Assembly: GCA_016716125.1 (NCBI GenBank)
Contig: JADJWZ010000021.1
Coordinates: forward strand, 1-64,000
Direction of reading: 5' to 3'
Source of the DNA: Ignavibacteria bacterium
GTDB lineage: Bacteria; Bacteroidota; Ignavibacteria; Tepidaquicellales; Tepidaquicellaceae
Length of the DNA stretch: 64,000 nucleotides
This document shows, piece after piece, positions 34,651 through 43,073 of this stretch (positions within the stretch are counted from its first letter, which is position 1; each line of letters begins with the position of its first letter). A model generated the notes under the pieces. It was given only the letters and a program-made list of their open reading frames with translations, had not been told where the DNA came from and ran no database searches. The position numbers were made by a program, and so were the translations under genes.

Positions 34651-36135
34651 ATGAGTTATTTTTCTACAACAGATTATATAATTATAGTAGTTTACCTCTT
34701 AGCTGTTGCGGCATTCGGAATTATATCATCCGGAAAGCAAAATACGGTAAAGGACTACTTCTTAGGATCGAAGAATATTCCGTGGTGGGCGGCATGTTTT
34801 TCCGTGGTTGCTACTGAGACAAGTACGCTTACCTTCATCAGCATACCCGGTCTTGCATATATTTCCAATATGAATTTTCTGCAGCTTGCATTCGGATTTC
34901 TGATCGGCAGAATAATAGTTGCGATGATATTCATACCGAGATATTATGCGGGCAATATGGATACGGCGTATCAGTACCTCGGAAAAAGATTCGGCGAGCC
35001 GATGAGGAAATACGCATCGGTAACTTTTATTTTGTTAAGAATATTTGCCGACGGTGTAAGATTATTTACTACTGCAATACCTATAAAATTTATAACAGGT
35101 CTCGGATATTTCGAATGCATATTAATAGTCGGAATTATTACGGTTATTTATTCATACATCGGCGGTATCAAAGCAGTGATATGGACTGACGTGATCCAGA
35201 TGTTTGTATATACATTCGGCGCAATTGCTTCTATGATAGTTATTTATAATTTGCTTCCAAACGGCTGGACTGATGTAACGGCGTTTGCTTCTCAGGACGA
35301 TAAGTTTCAGATATTTAATTTTGATAATATACTTTCATTTACCGGAGGATACAGTATTATCGGCAGTTTGCTGGGCGGAGCTTTTCTTGCAATGGCGTCG
35401 CACGGAACGGATCAGATGATCGTGCAGAGACTGCTCACCTGTAAAGATGTGAAGTCTTCGCAGAAAGCCGTAATATTCAGCGGTGTTATAGTTATCGTTC
35501 AGTTTACAATATTTCTTGTGATCGGTGTTATGCTTTATGCATTATATGACGGAGTGGATTTTAAAAACATGATAATAAACGGTCATAATCTTACCAAGTC
35601 GGATGAGATCTTTCCTATGTTTATTGTGCAAAGTTTACCTATAGGTCTTGCGGGATTGATCGTTGCGGGTTTACTGTCGGCATCAATGTCAACATTATCT
35701 TCGACATTTAATTCTCTTGCTTCGACGACAATACTTGATCTTTTCAAAGGACTGAAAAAGTTTGAATCCGAAAAAGTAGAGCTGAAATATTCCAGGTTGG
35801 CAACTCTTTTCTGGGCGGCTGTAATAATGGGCACAGGTCTTCTGTTTCAGAGCGAGACAAATCCGGCCGTTGATTTCGCATTGAAGATCCAGTCGCTTAT
35901 TTACGGCGGACTGCTCGGCGTCTTTCTGCTCGGTATAGTAAGTCATAAGGCGCAGCTGAAGGATGCAGTCATTTCATACACTTTTGCAATAGTTATACTG
36001 TCGCTTTTATTTGTACTTCCGAAATTTAATATTATTCCTCCTTTAAATCTTACATGGTTTACATTCTTCGGCGTTGTTATAACTTTTATTATTGCAAACA
36101 TTACAATGCTGTTTGGAAAAAGTAAATTGAATTAA
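34651..36135 (+). CDS. Sodium:solute symporter (SSS family)
   Basis: A 494-residue protein with about 13 TM helices. It has the SSS signatures: KDYFLGSKNIPWWAACFSVVATETSTLTF near the N-terminus (TM1 sodium site), YSYIGGIKAVIWTDVIQMF in the middle, and GLLSASMSTLSSTFNSLAS (about residues 340-360). These transporters take up sugars, amino acids, vitamins or sialic acid with sodium; the substrate is not predictable. A short gap from the MBL gene suggests a two-gene uptake/hydrolysis unit. Confidence 0.92.
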   Translation: MSYFSTTDYIIIVVYLLAVAAFGIISSGKQNTVKDYFLGSKNIPWWAACFSVVATETSTLTFISIPGLAYISNMNFLQLAFGFLIGRIIVAMIFIPRYYAGNMDTAYQYLGKRFGEPMRKYASVTFILLRIFADGVRLFTTAIPIKFITGLGYFECILIVGIITVIYSYIGGIKAVIWTDVIQMFVYTFGAIASMIVIYNLLPNGWTDVTAFASQDDKFQIFNFDNILSFTGGYSIIGSLLGGAFLAMASHGTDQMIVQRLLTCKDVKSSQKAVIFSGVIVIVQFTIFLVIGVMLYALYDGVDFKNMIINGHNLTKSDEIFPMFIVQSLPIGLAGLIVAGLLSASMSTLSSTFNSLASTTILDLFKGLKKFESEKVELKYSRLATLFWAAVIMGTGLLFQSETNPAVDFALKIQSLIYGGLLGVFLLGIVSHKAQLKDAVISYTFAIVILSLLFVLPKFNIIPPLNLTWFTFFGVVITFIIANITMLFGKSKLN

Positions 36136-36211
36136 ATATGATTTTTCATTTACAATAATGCATCGAATTAATCGGATCTATTTTTATTAAAGATTTAACC
36201 ATTAAAATTAA

Positions 36212-38731
36212 TTGAGTGAACTGTTTGTAAATGTCGCTTTCAATCTTCCGTTAGAAAATCTTTTCACATACAGCATCCCGCAGCATTTAATTTCAAAAGC
36301 AGCCGCCGGTAAAAGAGTGATCGCCGGTTTTGGAAAAAAGAAGATAACAGGGATGATCGTCAGCATAACCGACAAAGCGGATTTTAAAAAACTTAAACCC
36401 GTTCTTGATATTCTTGATGTGAATGTTCTGATGGAAGACGAGATGCTGAAATTCTGCAGATGGATCTCCGAATATTATTCCGCGCCTATAGGTGAAGTGA
36501 TTTTTTCCGCAATACCGGGTAAGATGAATATTAATTCTGACAGGTTTTATTTATTGCATGAAGATCATCTAGCAAAACTGGATGCATCAAAATTTAAAGA
36601 TGACATTTATTTGAAAATAATTGAAGCTCTGGAGCGAAGCGGCTCAGCAACTGAGAAGCAGCTTGAAAGAAAATTTAAATTCAATGACCTTTCCGCCTAT
36701 CTAAAATTACTTGAAGATAAAAATATAATATACTCCGAAAGCCATTTTTCAAAACCTGTCAGTGAAAAGATGATAAAGACAGTACGTCTGAATTTCAGTC
36801 TGCAGGATTTTGAAGAAGTGAGATCAAAACATAAGCTGCGTTCTGAGAAACAGATTGAATTTCTGAAAAGACTCAGCAGCAGTGAGTTTGTAAAACTGAA
36901 AGAAACGGCGGAGATGTCAGGGATTAGCGCTGCTTCCGTAAATTCACTTTTTAATAAAGAGCTGATCGAAATAAAGGAAGAGAGAGAATTCAGACAGTCG
37001 GATGACATATTCAGGGAAGCTGCAAAGACGCTGATATTAAATCCTGATCAGGAAAATATTGTAAACGGAATTTCGGAATACATTGATAAGGAATTGTTCA
37101 GAGTATTCCTTATTTTCGGAGTAACAGGCAGCGGCAAGACGGAAGTGTATATTAATCTGATACGTAAAGTCATTTCACAAAATAAAACTGCTATAGTCCT
37201 GGTACCGGAAATTTCACTGACGCCGCAGCTCATACACAGATTCAGATCTGCATTCGGAAATATTATAGGAGTGATACACAGCAGACTATCGGAAGGCGAG
37301 AGGCGTGATACTTTTGACAGGATCATCAGCGGAAGTATAAAGATAGTGATCGGCGCAAGGTCAGCTGTATTTGCTCCGCTGAAAAATATCGGGATCATAG
37401 TAGTAGATGAAGAGCATGATAATTCTTACAAGCAGGAAAATTCACCCAGATATAACGGAAGGGACTGCGCTGTATTCAGAGGCAGCATAAACAATGCGCC
37501 GGTAATTCTCGGATCAGCAACTCCTTCGATGGAAAGTTATTATAATGCAAAGTCAGGAAAATACGGACTGTATAATCTTCCGCTCCGGGCATCGAACATT
37601 AAAATGCCGGAGATAAGGATAGTGGATCTGCTGAAAAAAACTGATGAAGAATTTGACGAAGAGGAATACAACAGAAAAAAAGTAAAGGATTTTTTTGAGA
37701 CTATTGATAATGTCAGAGTGAAGTTTCTCTCTAAAGACCTCGTCTATGAAATAGGGGAGCGGCTTGAGAAAAAAGAAGGTGTGATAATTCTGCAGAACAG
37801 AAGGGGCTACCATTCTTATCTGGAATGTCTGAGCTGCGGTGAAGTGGAAATGTGCATTCGCTGTAATATCGCTCTCACATTTCACAAGGCGATCGATCTG
37901 CTGAAATGTCATTACTGCGGATACACGAAACGAAAGGGCAGGGTCTGCATGTCCTGCGGTTCGGATAAGCTTGTTCAGAAAGGCGCGGGTACCGAGAGAG
38001 TGGAAGAGGAATTGAAAAAAATATTTCCGCTTGCTGTAATCGAAAGGATAGATTCGGATTCACTTAATTCAGGAAAGAAGTTTCAGAAAATACTAAAGGA
38101 TTTCTACGACGGAAAGATCGACATACTTGCCGGCACGCAGATCATTGCAAAAGGTCTGGACTTTCCGAATGTAACGCTGGTGGGAGTAATAAATGCGGAC
38201 ATAGGACTTCTGAATCCGGACTTCCGCGCAACTGAAAAAACATTTCAGATACTGACTCAGGTTTCAGGAAGAAGCGGCAGAAGCGAGAAGGCGGGAATGG
38301 TGCTGATACAGACTAATCATTCGGAGTTTTATGTATTTGAGAATGTGAAGAATCATGACTTTGAAAAATTTTATGAGAAGGAAATAATAGTGAGAAGACA
38401 GCTTAACTATCCTCCGTTCAGCAGATTAGTGATCATAGAGTCACGTTCAATGGATAAAAATCTCTGCGAATCAAAAATAAAGGAAATATATAATCTTATC
38501 ACAGCGCTTGACAGGGAAAAGATACTTGACACATTCCCGCCGAATCCGCCGCTTTTTTCAAAACTGAAAGACAGATACAGATTTCATTTACTAATAAAAT
38601 CATCTAAAGAAAAAGATCCGAAAGGTTCATTCCTGAGAAAAATACTGAGTGAAGTTAAAAGCTATGTAAGCAGTAACGTTCCGAAGAAGGTGATGATAAC
38701 TATTGACGTAGATGCGGTAAACTTAATGTAA
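36212..38731 (+). CDS. priA: Primosomal protein N' (replication restart helicase PriA)
   Basis: An 839-residue PriA, the DNA helicase that reloads the replisome at stalled forks. It has the N-terminal 3'-DNA-binding domain (LFTYSIPQHL), Walker A GVTGSGKTEVYI (near residue 310), DEEHDNSYKQ, the GSATPSMES motif III, the eight-Cys zinc region (LECLSCGEVEMCIRCN, CHYCGY, CMSCGSDKL), and the C-terminal GTQIIAKGLDFPNVTLVGV. The start is a TTG giving SELFVNVAFNLPLENLFTYS; no ATG lies in frame upstream. Length is normal. Confidence 0.96.
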   Translation: MSELFVNVAFNLPLENLFTYSIPQHLISKAAAGKRVIAGFGKKKITGMIVSITDKADFKKLKPVLDILDVNVLMEDEMLKFCRWISEYYSAPIGEVIFSAIPGKMNINSDRFYLLHEDHLAKLDASKFKDDIYLKIIEALERSGSATEKQLERKFKFNDLSAYLKLLEDKNIIYSESHFSKPVSEKMIKTVRLNFSLQDFEEVRSKHKLRSEKQIEFLKRLSSSEFVKLKETAEMSGISAASVNSLFNKELIEIKEEREFRQSDDIFREAAKTLILNPDQENIVNGISEYIDKELFRVFLIFGVTGSGKTEVYINLIRKVISQNKTAIVLVPEISLTPQLIHRFRSAFGNIIGVIHSRLSEGERRDTFDRIISGSIKIVIGARSAVFAPLKNIGIIVVDEEHDNSYKQENSPRYNGRDCAVFRGSINNAPVILGSATPSMESYYNAKSGKYGLYNLPLRASNIKMPEIRIVDLLKKTDEEFDEEEYNRKKVKDFFETIDNVRVKFLSKDLVYEIGERLEKKEGVIILQNRRGYHSYLECLSCGEVEMCIRCNIALTFHKAIDLLKCHYCGYTKRKGRVCMSCGSDKLVQKGAGTERVEEELKKIFPLAVIERIDSDSLNSGKKFQKILKDFYDGKIDILAGTQIIAKGLDFPNVTLVGVINADIGLLNPDFRATEKTFQILTQVSGRSGRSEKAGMVLIQTNHSEFYVFENVKNHDFEKFYEKEIIVRRQLNYPPFSRLVIIESRSMDKNLCESKIKEIYNLITALDREKILDTFPPNPPLFSKLKDRYRFHLLIKSSKEKDPKGSFLRKILSEVKSYVSSNVPKKVMITIDVDAVNLM

Positions 38732-38894
38732 TGACAAATGACAAATTACAAATTACAAATTACAAATTACAAATTACAAATTACAAATTACAAATAAAGA
38801 GCAATGTATTTTCATTTCGAAATTAAATTCCATTAAACTCAAGAATTTGAAATTGATAATTGATAATTGATAATTGATAATTGATAATTAAATT
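38732..38894. repeat. Heptanucleotide tandem tracts downstream of priA
   Basis: Two tracts: (ACAAATT)n at about 38732-38796 and (TTGATAA)n at about 38850-38894, separated by ordinary AT-rich DNA. Units are the same class as those between ku and ligD. The second tract abuts the 3' end of the tRNA-Arg gene. Confidence 0.9.
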
Positions 38895-38895
38895 G

Positions 38896-38967
38896 TACCC
38901 CTGCAAGGACTCGAACCCTGACCAAAGGTTCCGAAGACCTTTGTGCTATCCGTTACACCACAGGGGC
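38896..38967 (-). tRNA. tRNA-Arg (anticodon TCG)
   Basis: A 72-nt cloverleaf on the minus strand: acceptor GCCCCTG / CAGGGGT, D arm GTGT / GCAC, anticodon stem AAGGT / ACCTT with loop CTTCGGA (anticodon TCG, decoding CGA), T arm CAGGG / CCTTG with loop TTCGAGT, and discriminator A. No CCA is encoded. It is the integration site of the element that follows. Nucleotides 1-53 and 28 bp upstream of the tRNA are duplicated at 44233-44313. Confidence 0.95.
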
Positions 38968-38995
38968 TGGTTAAGAGCAATTATCAATTATCAAT
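38915..38995. other. att site, left (81-bp direct repeat)
   Basis: Identical to 44233-44313. It covers the first 53 nucleotides of the tRNA (38967 down to 38915) and 28 bp upstream of it. The next base differs on each side (G at 38996, T at 44314), fixing the right limit of identity. Confidence 0.93.
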
Positions 38996-39015
38996 GTTTT
39001 TTAAGCATAAATCAA
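38987..39015 (-). promoter_or_regulatory. Probable promoter of tRNA-Arg
   Basis: On the minus strand, TTGATT (39010-39015) and GATAAT (38987-38992) are separated by exactly 17 bp, and the tRNA starts 19 bp after the -10. The -10 lies in the shared att repeat, while the -35 lies in DNA unique to the element. A sigma-70-like reading is inferred from sequence alone. Confidence 0.5.
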
Positions 39016-39066
39016 ACTTTTTTCAGATTCCAATATTTCTAACTTCATACTAAAATTCTCTTGAAG

Positions 39067-39098
39067 TATGTGAAGTAGTATGTGAAGTTTTATGTGAA
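39067..39098. promoter_or_regulatory. Three TATGTGAA direct repeats (putative integrase arm sites, left)
   Basis: TATGTGAA occurs at 39067, 39079 and 39091, exactly 12 bp apart and in the same orientation, about 70 bp inside the left att site. The same motif with the same period is found inside the right end. 12-bp-spaced octamers are typical of tyrosine-recombinase arm-type sites; binding is inferred. I see no gene between 38996 and 39297. Confidence 0.65.
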
Positions 39099-39297
39099 CC
39101 TGTTTAAAATACTTTTTTGAAGTCTGTATTTTAATAATACAAAAACCCGTAAAGGAAAATTTCAGGTCTGCGAAAACCTTTAAAAACCTAAACGGGCTTT
39201 GTAAAAATAAAATTGTTTTCATTCGCAGTTAGAAATTTATTTATTTTAAATATAACTTTTTAAAATAATCTATTCAATTTACAATTTACAAAGCTGT

Positions 39298-39699
39298 TCA
39301 CATCTCTTCTCCGGCTCTTCTGCTTAACTCTTCAAACTCCACCGGCAATTTAATATGAATGTCCGGAAATTCTCTCATTGAATTTTTAACACTGTTATTA
39401 TTTAATTCAATTGCTTTCAACTGCAAAGCTAACATATAAGAAATAGATGTTCCGGCTTTTATATTATATTTTCCGTTTAAAACTCTGTTAATCAATTCAG
39501 CATTTATTTTCATCACATCTTTTATTGTTTCTAATTCAAACGTTTCAAATTTATTAACATCAATCTTTATAGTTTTGTGTTTTCCTCCGTCTGAACGGGC
39601 TTTTTTCTTATCTGATTCTTTGATTTTTTTGCTATGCATATAGCAGTAATTATCAGTTTTTAAAGCTATTGCTTTGCAGTTGAGTTTTTTACAATTCAT
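39298..39699 (-). CDS. Small protein with N-terminal Cys/His zinc-binding motif
   Basis: 133 residues. The N-terminus has Cys-x4-Cys ... Cys-x2-His spacing (CKKLNCKAIALKTDNYCYMH), probably one zinc site, followed by a basic linker (KKARSDGGKHK) and a helical domain (LETIKDVMKINAELINRVLNGKYNIKAGTSISYML). From memory, short proteins of this design occur in phage- and plasmid-like regions of Bacteroidota, but the role is unknown. It is the last gene of the leftward element operon. Confidence 0.6.
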   Translation of the reverse strand: MNCKKLNCKAIALKTDNYCYMHSKKIKESDKKKARSDGGKHKTIKIDVNKFETFELETIKDVMKINAELINRVLNGKYNIKAGTSISYMLALQLKAIELNNNSVKNSMREFPDIHIKLPVEFEELSRRAGEEM

Positions 39700-39769
39700 A
39701 ATTTTTATAAGTTAAGTTACCTATACCGCCACCATCGTCATTTTTAAGTTTTAAAAGACAACTATGTAT

Positions 39770-39979
39770 TTAGTTTTTAAAAAATATTTCTTCAACAGCT
39801 TTTTTTGCTTCATCAGCATCAAAAAAGTAGTTTCCTATAATTTCTTTTTTAACCGGGAAAACATACCGGGAAATTTCTTTTAGTGCAAATCTTTTATCAG
39901 TTTTATTCTTTGAGTTGAGTAATTCATACCAACCTTTTATTAAATCCTGTTCTAAGTCCTGGAGATTATTTAAACCCAT
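39770..39979 (-). CDS. Small hypothetical protein of the element
   Basis: A 69-residue helical ORF, MGLNNLQDLEQDLIKGWYELL at the start. No family is recognised. It begins 11 bp after the stop of a 26-codon basic ORF and 70 bp before the zinc-motif gene, all on the minus strand. Confidence 0.45.
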   Translation of the reverse strand: MGLNNLQDLEQDLIKGWYELLNSKNKTDKRFALKEISRYVFPVKKEIIGNYFFDADEAKKAVEEIFFKN

Positions 39980-39990
39980 CTGTTCTTTAA

Positions 39991-40071
39991 CTATGGTTTT
40001 TTATGTTTCCGTCCGGCTTTGGCTGTTGCTGTATTGTTACCTTTTTTAAAATGTGTTGACCCTGTATTCAT
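39991..40071 (-). CDS. Very small basic ORF (26 residues)
   Basis: It encodes MNTGSTHFKKGNNTATAKAG plus a short basic end, with Lys, Asn, Thr and Gly dominating. Such KKGN...KAGRK starts resemble the disordered, DNA-binding N-terminal arms of phage packaging or recombinase-associated proteins. It may be the 5' part of the following 69-residue ORF if a frame error separates them. Weak evidence. Confidence 0.3.
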   Translation of the reverse strand: MNTGSTHFKKGNNTATAKAGRKHKKP

Positions 40072-40098
40072 AATTTTAATGGTATTTTAATGGTAATG

Positions 40099-40749
40099 TT
40101 ATGATTCTAATTGATTGGTTAATTCGTTCATTTCAGCGGAATAAGTCCCGGTTTGAAGTTTCAACTCCGGGCTGTCATCTTCCAAAATTTGCTTAAATAT
40201 TTCCGTTTCGTTTTTTAAGACATCACACATTTTTAATTCAATATTTTTATTACTCACTCCTAAATTATTTTCTACTTCTGAAATTTTAGAGTTTATCTCT
40301 GCTCTTAACTCATTTGATAATGAAGTATTAAGTGATAATGCATTCTGAAAGTAAAAAATAAAATCTATTTCATTTTTATTAATTTCATTATCTAAATAAT
40401 TTAAAATATTGAAATCAAGTTTTTGGAGTGCTAAATTTTCAGCTCTCTGCTTTGTCATAGAAATTTGTTGTCTTGCGTCACTTCCCACCGCCTGAGATTC
40501 AAACGGATATTTGATTTTATTTATTTCCCGGCGAAGTTCACTGACATTTAAATTAGAATGAAAAATAATTTCATCAAACTTTTTTTCAGTTTCGCTTTTT
40601 ATTTTATTCAGATATTTATTTCTCAATTCCGTTTGCTGTTCATCATTGAAAGCTGAATAGTCCGGCACCGCATCCATCTTATTTCTATGTTCATTCATAA
40701 TTTTTTGTGCTTCGCCTTTTAATGCTTTAATACTTTTTGATAATGACAT
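40099..40749 (-). CDS. Coiled-coil hypothetical protein of the element
   Basis: 216 residues, strongly charged, with long Lys/Glu/Asn/Leu helices (about residues 20-110 and 140-200) and no signal or membrane segment. An AAGGAGC site precedes the ATG, the best ribosome site in the element. It has the look of a scaffold or structural helper protein but no recognisable family. A 110-bp gap separates it from the upstream gene. Confidence 0.55.
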   Translation of the reverse strand: MSLSKSIKALKGEAQKIMNEHRNKMDAVPDYSAFNDEQQTELRNKYLNKIKSETEKKFDEIIFHSNLNVSELRREINKIKYPFESQAVGSDARQQISMTKQRAENLALQKLDFNILNYLDNEINKNEIDFIFYFQNALSLNTSLSNELRAEINSKISEVENNLGVSNKNIELKMCDVLKNETEIFKQILEDDSPELKLQTGTYSAEMNELTNQLES

Positions 40750-40861
40750 TTTAAAGCTCCTTTCGTTTTTAGGTGTTGTTTGATACTAATTTTTAATTTG
40801 AGTGCCTCATATCGCTTTATAATCGCTTAGAATTGCTTAGAATTGATTATAAGAGAATATT

Positions 40862-41335
40862 TCAACCCACTTTTACAAGCTCCATTTCACATTTAATTTC
40901 TTTCACACTCAATCCGGATATTAATTTCTCTCTTATTCCTTTCCGCTGATTGTCAACATCGGCATTAAGTTTTTCATTTAAGATTCGATTCACTTCTTTT
41001 TTTTCCTTATTCAGTGCAATTGAATTTGTCAGGACTTTTCTAAATGCTTCTCCCCTGTATGCAGTTGAATAAAAAGTCATCCGGTTTTTATATGTCAGTT
41101 TAGCAAATAGGTTTTTTTCAGTAAGTTTATCTGAAGTAGTTTTTATTTGCCGTGCAGTCATCAATTTATAATTTGGTTTTTCTTTATAAAAAACTTCCTG
41201 AGATTTAAAACCCAGCATTCGATATGAGATTCTTTTATTCGTGATTCTAATAAATTTCTTATCGCCGATTATTGATAGAACCGCACAATAAACCCGGAAC
41301 ATCCGTTCATCAAATTTGCCGTCTCTCAAATTCAA
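40862..41335 (-). CDS. Hypothetical protein, possible winged-helix replication or DNA-binding protein
   Basis: 157 residues from a TTG start, overlapping the upstream gene by 26 bp; an ATG at 41302 is an alternative. The middle (ITNKRISYRMLGFKSQEVFY, then LMTARQIKTTSDKLTEKNLF) reads like a helix-turn-helix with a following recognition helix, as in initiator or regulator proteins. That is pattern resemblance only. It is basic overall. Confidence 0.5.
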   Translation of the reverse strand: MNLRDGKFDERMFRVYCAVLSIIGDKKFIRITNKRISYRMLGFKSQEVFYKEKPNYKLMTARQIKTTSDKLTEKNLFAKLTYKNRMTFYSTAYRGEAFRKVLTNSIALNKEKKEVNRILNEKLNADVDNQRKGIREKLISGLSVKEIKCEMELVKVG

Positions 41336-41696
41336 ATAAAATACCTTTGTGTATTTTTATTTTTGCGTCTGCTCCGTGTTCTCTTTCAAATTCTCCTATA
41401 TGTCTTTCAATATCTGCGTGATTTTTTTTAGTGTGGCTCAGGTTATAAATACTAATGTTTAGACTTATTGCTGAAAGGATTATGAAATAATCTTCTTCTT
41501 CATCTGCATCATTTAATGTTTGTTCATTAATGTACTGTTCAATTTTCTCAAAATCATTGTCCGTCAATTCCCACCCTTTTAACTTTTCAGCATATTCTAC
41601 AATCCCGAAACTGATAAGCAAATTCGCAGTCTGTTTAATATTTTTACCATAGTTTAAACAGCATAAAGGAAAATATATGTTATTCGTTTTATTCAT
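41310..41696 (-). CDS. Hypothetical protein of the element
   Basis: 128 residues, starting MNKTNNIYFPLCCLNYGKNI. Its ATG overlaps the upstream stop as ATGA, a translational-coupling arrangement. It has a conserved-looking helical N-terminus (QTANLLISFGIVEYAEKLKG) and a His/Glu-rich second half. No family recognised. Coupling with its neighbours implies a shared function. Confidence 0.55.
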   Translation of the reverse strand: MNKTNNIYFPLCCLNYGKNIKQTANLLISFGIVEYAEKLKGWELTDNDFEKIEQYINEQTLNDADEEEDYFIILSAISLNISIYNLSHTKKNHADIERHIGEFEREHGADAKIKIHKGILFEFERRQI

Positions 41697-41938
41697 TTGA
41701 ACATCTCCAATTGCAATACATTATGACCCGGATTAATTGAGACCGGAACACTGACGGATTCCTGCGACATTCTCCAGCTCTCCGCCTGTTTAATCCCAAA
41801 AAGCTCTATTGGTAAAAATTTCTGTAATTCATATCCTTTAAATTTTTTGAATGTGGAATGCTCTAAAAAAAATTTTCGTGTAGTCTTGTAAGTGTTGTAA
41901 CCGCATTCAATAATTATGAAATCAAAATCTAATTTCAA
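41693..41938 (-). CDS. Small hypothetical protein of the element
   Basis: 81 residues with an N-terminal beta-like start (MKLDFDFIIIECGYNTYKTT) and the end GHNVLQLEMFK. The stop overlaps the next start by ATGA. No motif recognised. Confidence 0.5.
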   Translation of the reverse strand: MKLDFDFIIIECGYNTYKTTRKFFLEHSTFKKFKGYELQKFLPIELFGIKQAESWRMSQESVSVPVSINPGHNVLQLEMFK

Positions 41939-41963
41939 AATTTCATATGCAATTGCTATGCTG

Positions 41964-42131
41964 TTAGATTTTTTGAAAGTGTGCAGTTGTTGCGATATTC
42001 TTTTGTAAGTGTCCGGTGGACTCGTTGATAACGCCTATCAATTTTCGTTTTCCGCCGGATTGCTCAAGATAGCAATATATTAAATTGCCGTGCCGTTCAT
42101 AGCTGATTGGATTGCTTTGATTTGTTTCCAT
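41964..42131 (-). CDS. Small hypothetical protein of the element
   Basis: 55 residues from the ATG at 42131 (METNQSNPISYERHGNLIYC...). The open frame continues upstream to a TTG at 42251, but the extra 40 residues have no coding character. Short beta-rich protein, possibly a regulator. No family recognised. Confidence 0.4.
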   Translation of the reverse strand: METNQSNPISYERHGNLIYCYLEQSGGKRKLIGVINESTGHLQKNIATTAHFQKI

Positions 42132-42306
42132 AGTTTGTTTTTGTTTAAATAAAAAAACATACACGGAACAAACTATTAAATCCTTTTGGGAGGGATTGAA
42201 AAGAAACCGTGTATGTTTTGAAAAATTGTATGTTGTTATTTGTGAACCCAAAATTTAGTGATTTAATATTTTGTTTTCACAAAAATTACCAACATTCTGC
42301 TTAATT

Positions 42307-42330
42307 AAAAAACGACATTATTCGTTTTTT
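42307..42330 (-). terminator. AT-rich hairpin terminator
   Basis: AAAAAACGA / TCGTTTTTT, 9-bp stem and 6-base loop, with a T run on the minus strand. It lies 12 bp after the corrected end of the frameshifted gene to its right. Confidence 0.6.
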
Positions 42331-42341
42331 GTGTTAAGATT

Positions 42342-42845
42342 TTACCTATTTTTATATTTACTATACGCCTTATAAAATTTGTTCATAAAATGAGTGAAAG
42401 TCTTAGTGTTTTCCAAATCAATTAATAATTCATAACTTTCATTTGCTTCTTTATTTATATCAAATTCTTTGACATATATCCAAAGGCTTTTATGAAGTCA
42501 ATATCTTCTCTGAACTTATATGCTAATAAAAAAAATGGAAAAATCCTTCTTCCTAAGTAGTTATGCTTAAGGTCAATAAAATGAGCAATCTCTTTTTTGT
42601 AACACTGTTGGTATTCAGCAGTCTTTCCCCTGCTCTTAAATTCATCTACAAGATTTTCAAATATGCTATAATAGAAAATGCATTTATTTGATATTGCTTG
42701 ATAAAAAAGGTTTCTTTGACTTTCCAATTTTTGTTTCTCTTTGATACAAACATATAATTTATCTCTTAGTTCGGCAATTACAAGCAATGCTTCTTCAAGA
42801 GAATCTGGCTCTTTGTAAATTAGCTTTCAATTGTAGCTTTTTCAT
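42342..42845 (-). pseudogene. Hypothetical helical protein, frameshifted at both ends
   Basis: The only long frame (42455-42787) begins at a weak TTG, but coding sense extends both ways. Upstream, a GGGAGGTGA ribosome site precedes ATG at 42845 (MKKLQLK...); one base too many near 42823 joins it to LIYKEPDSLEEALLVIAELRDK. Downstream, after GY near 42470, a +1 shift continues YVKEFDINKEANESYELLID to a stop at 42342. The restored protein is about 165 residues, helical and charged, with no known family. Confidence 0.55.
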
Positions 42846-42950
42846 TCACCTCCCGCTGTTTGTTTTATATTTAAGTTTATTTCAAATTACTAACAAATAA
42901 AGCACATTTTTTTGAAAAAAATAGGTATTTATCTTAGTTACATTTAAAAA

Positions 42951-43025
42951 GTTTCGTTAAAATAGTATCATTAAAACAGTATCATTAAAGTTGACATCGC
43001 ATTTACATATATCTTTACATATATG
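42951..43025. promoter_or_regulatory. Tandem 14-bp and 12-bp direct repeats upstream of the element gene
   Basis: Three 14-bp units at 42951-42964, 42965-42978 and 42979-42992 (GTATCATTAAAACA type; the second and third share their first 11 bases). These are followed by two 12-bp units TTTACATATATC/G at 43002-43025, which on the minus strand read TATGTAAA, one base from the end motif TATGTGAA. Operator or iteron-like; function inferred. Confidence 0.55.
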
Positions 43026-43073
43026 CTTACTCATCAACTACACAACATTAACAAACTCAGTAAAATCAATGGT

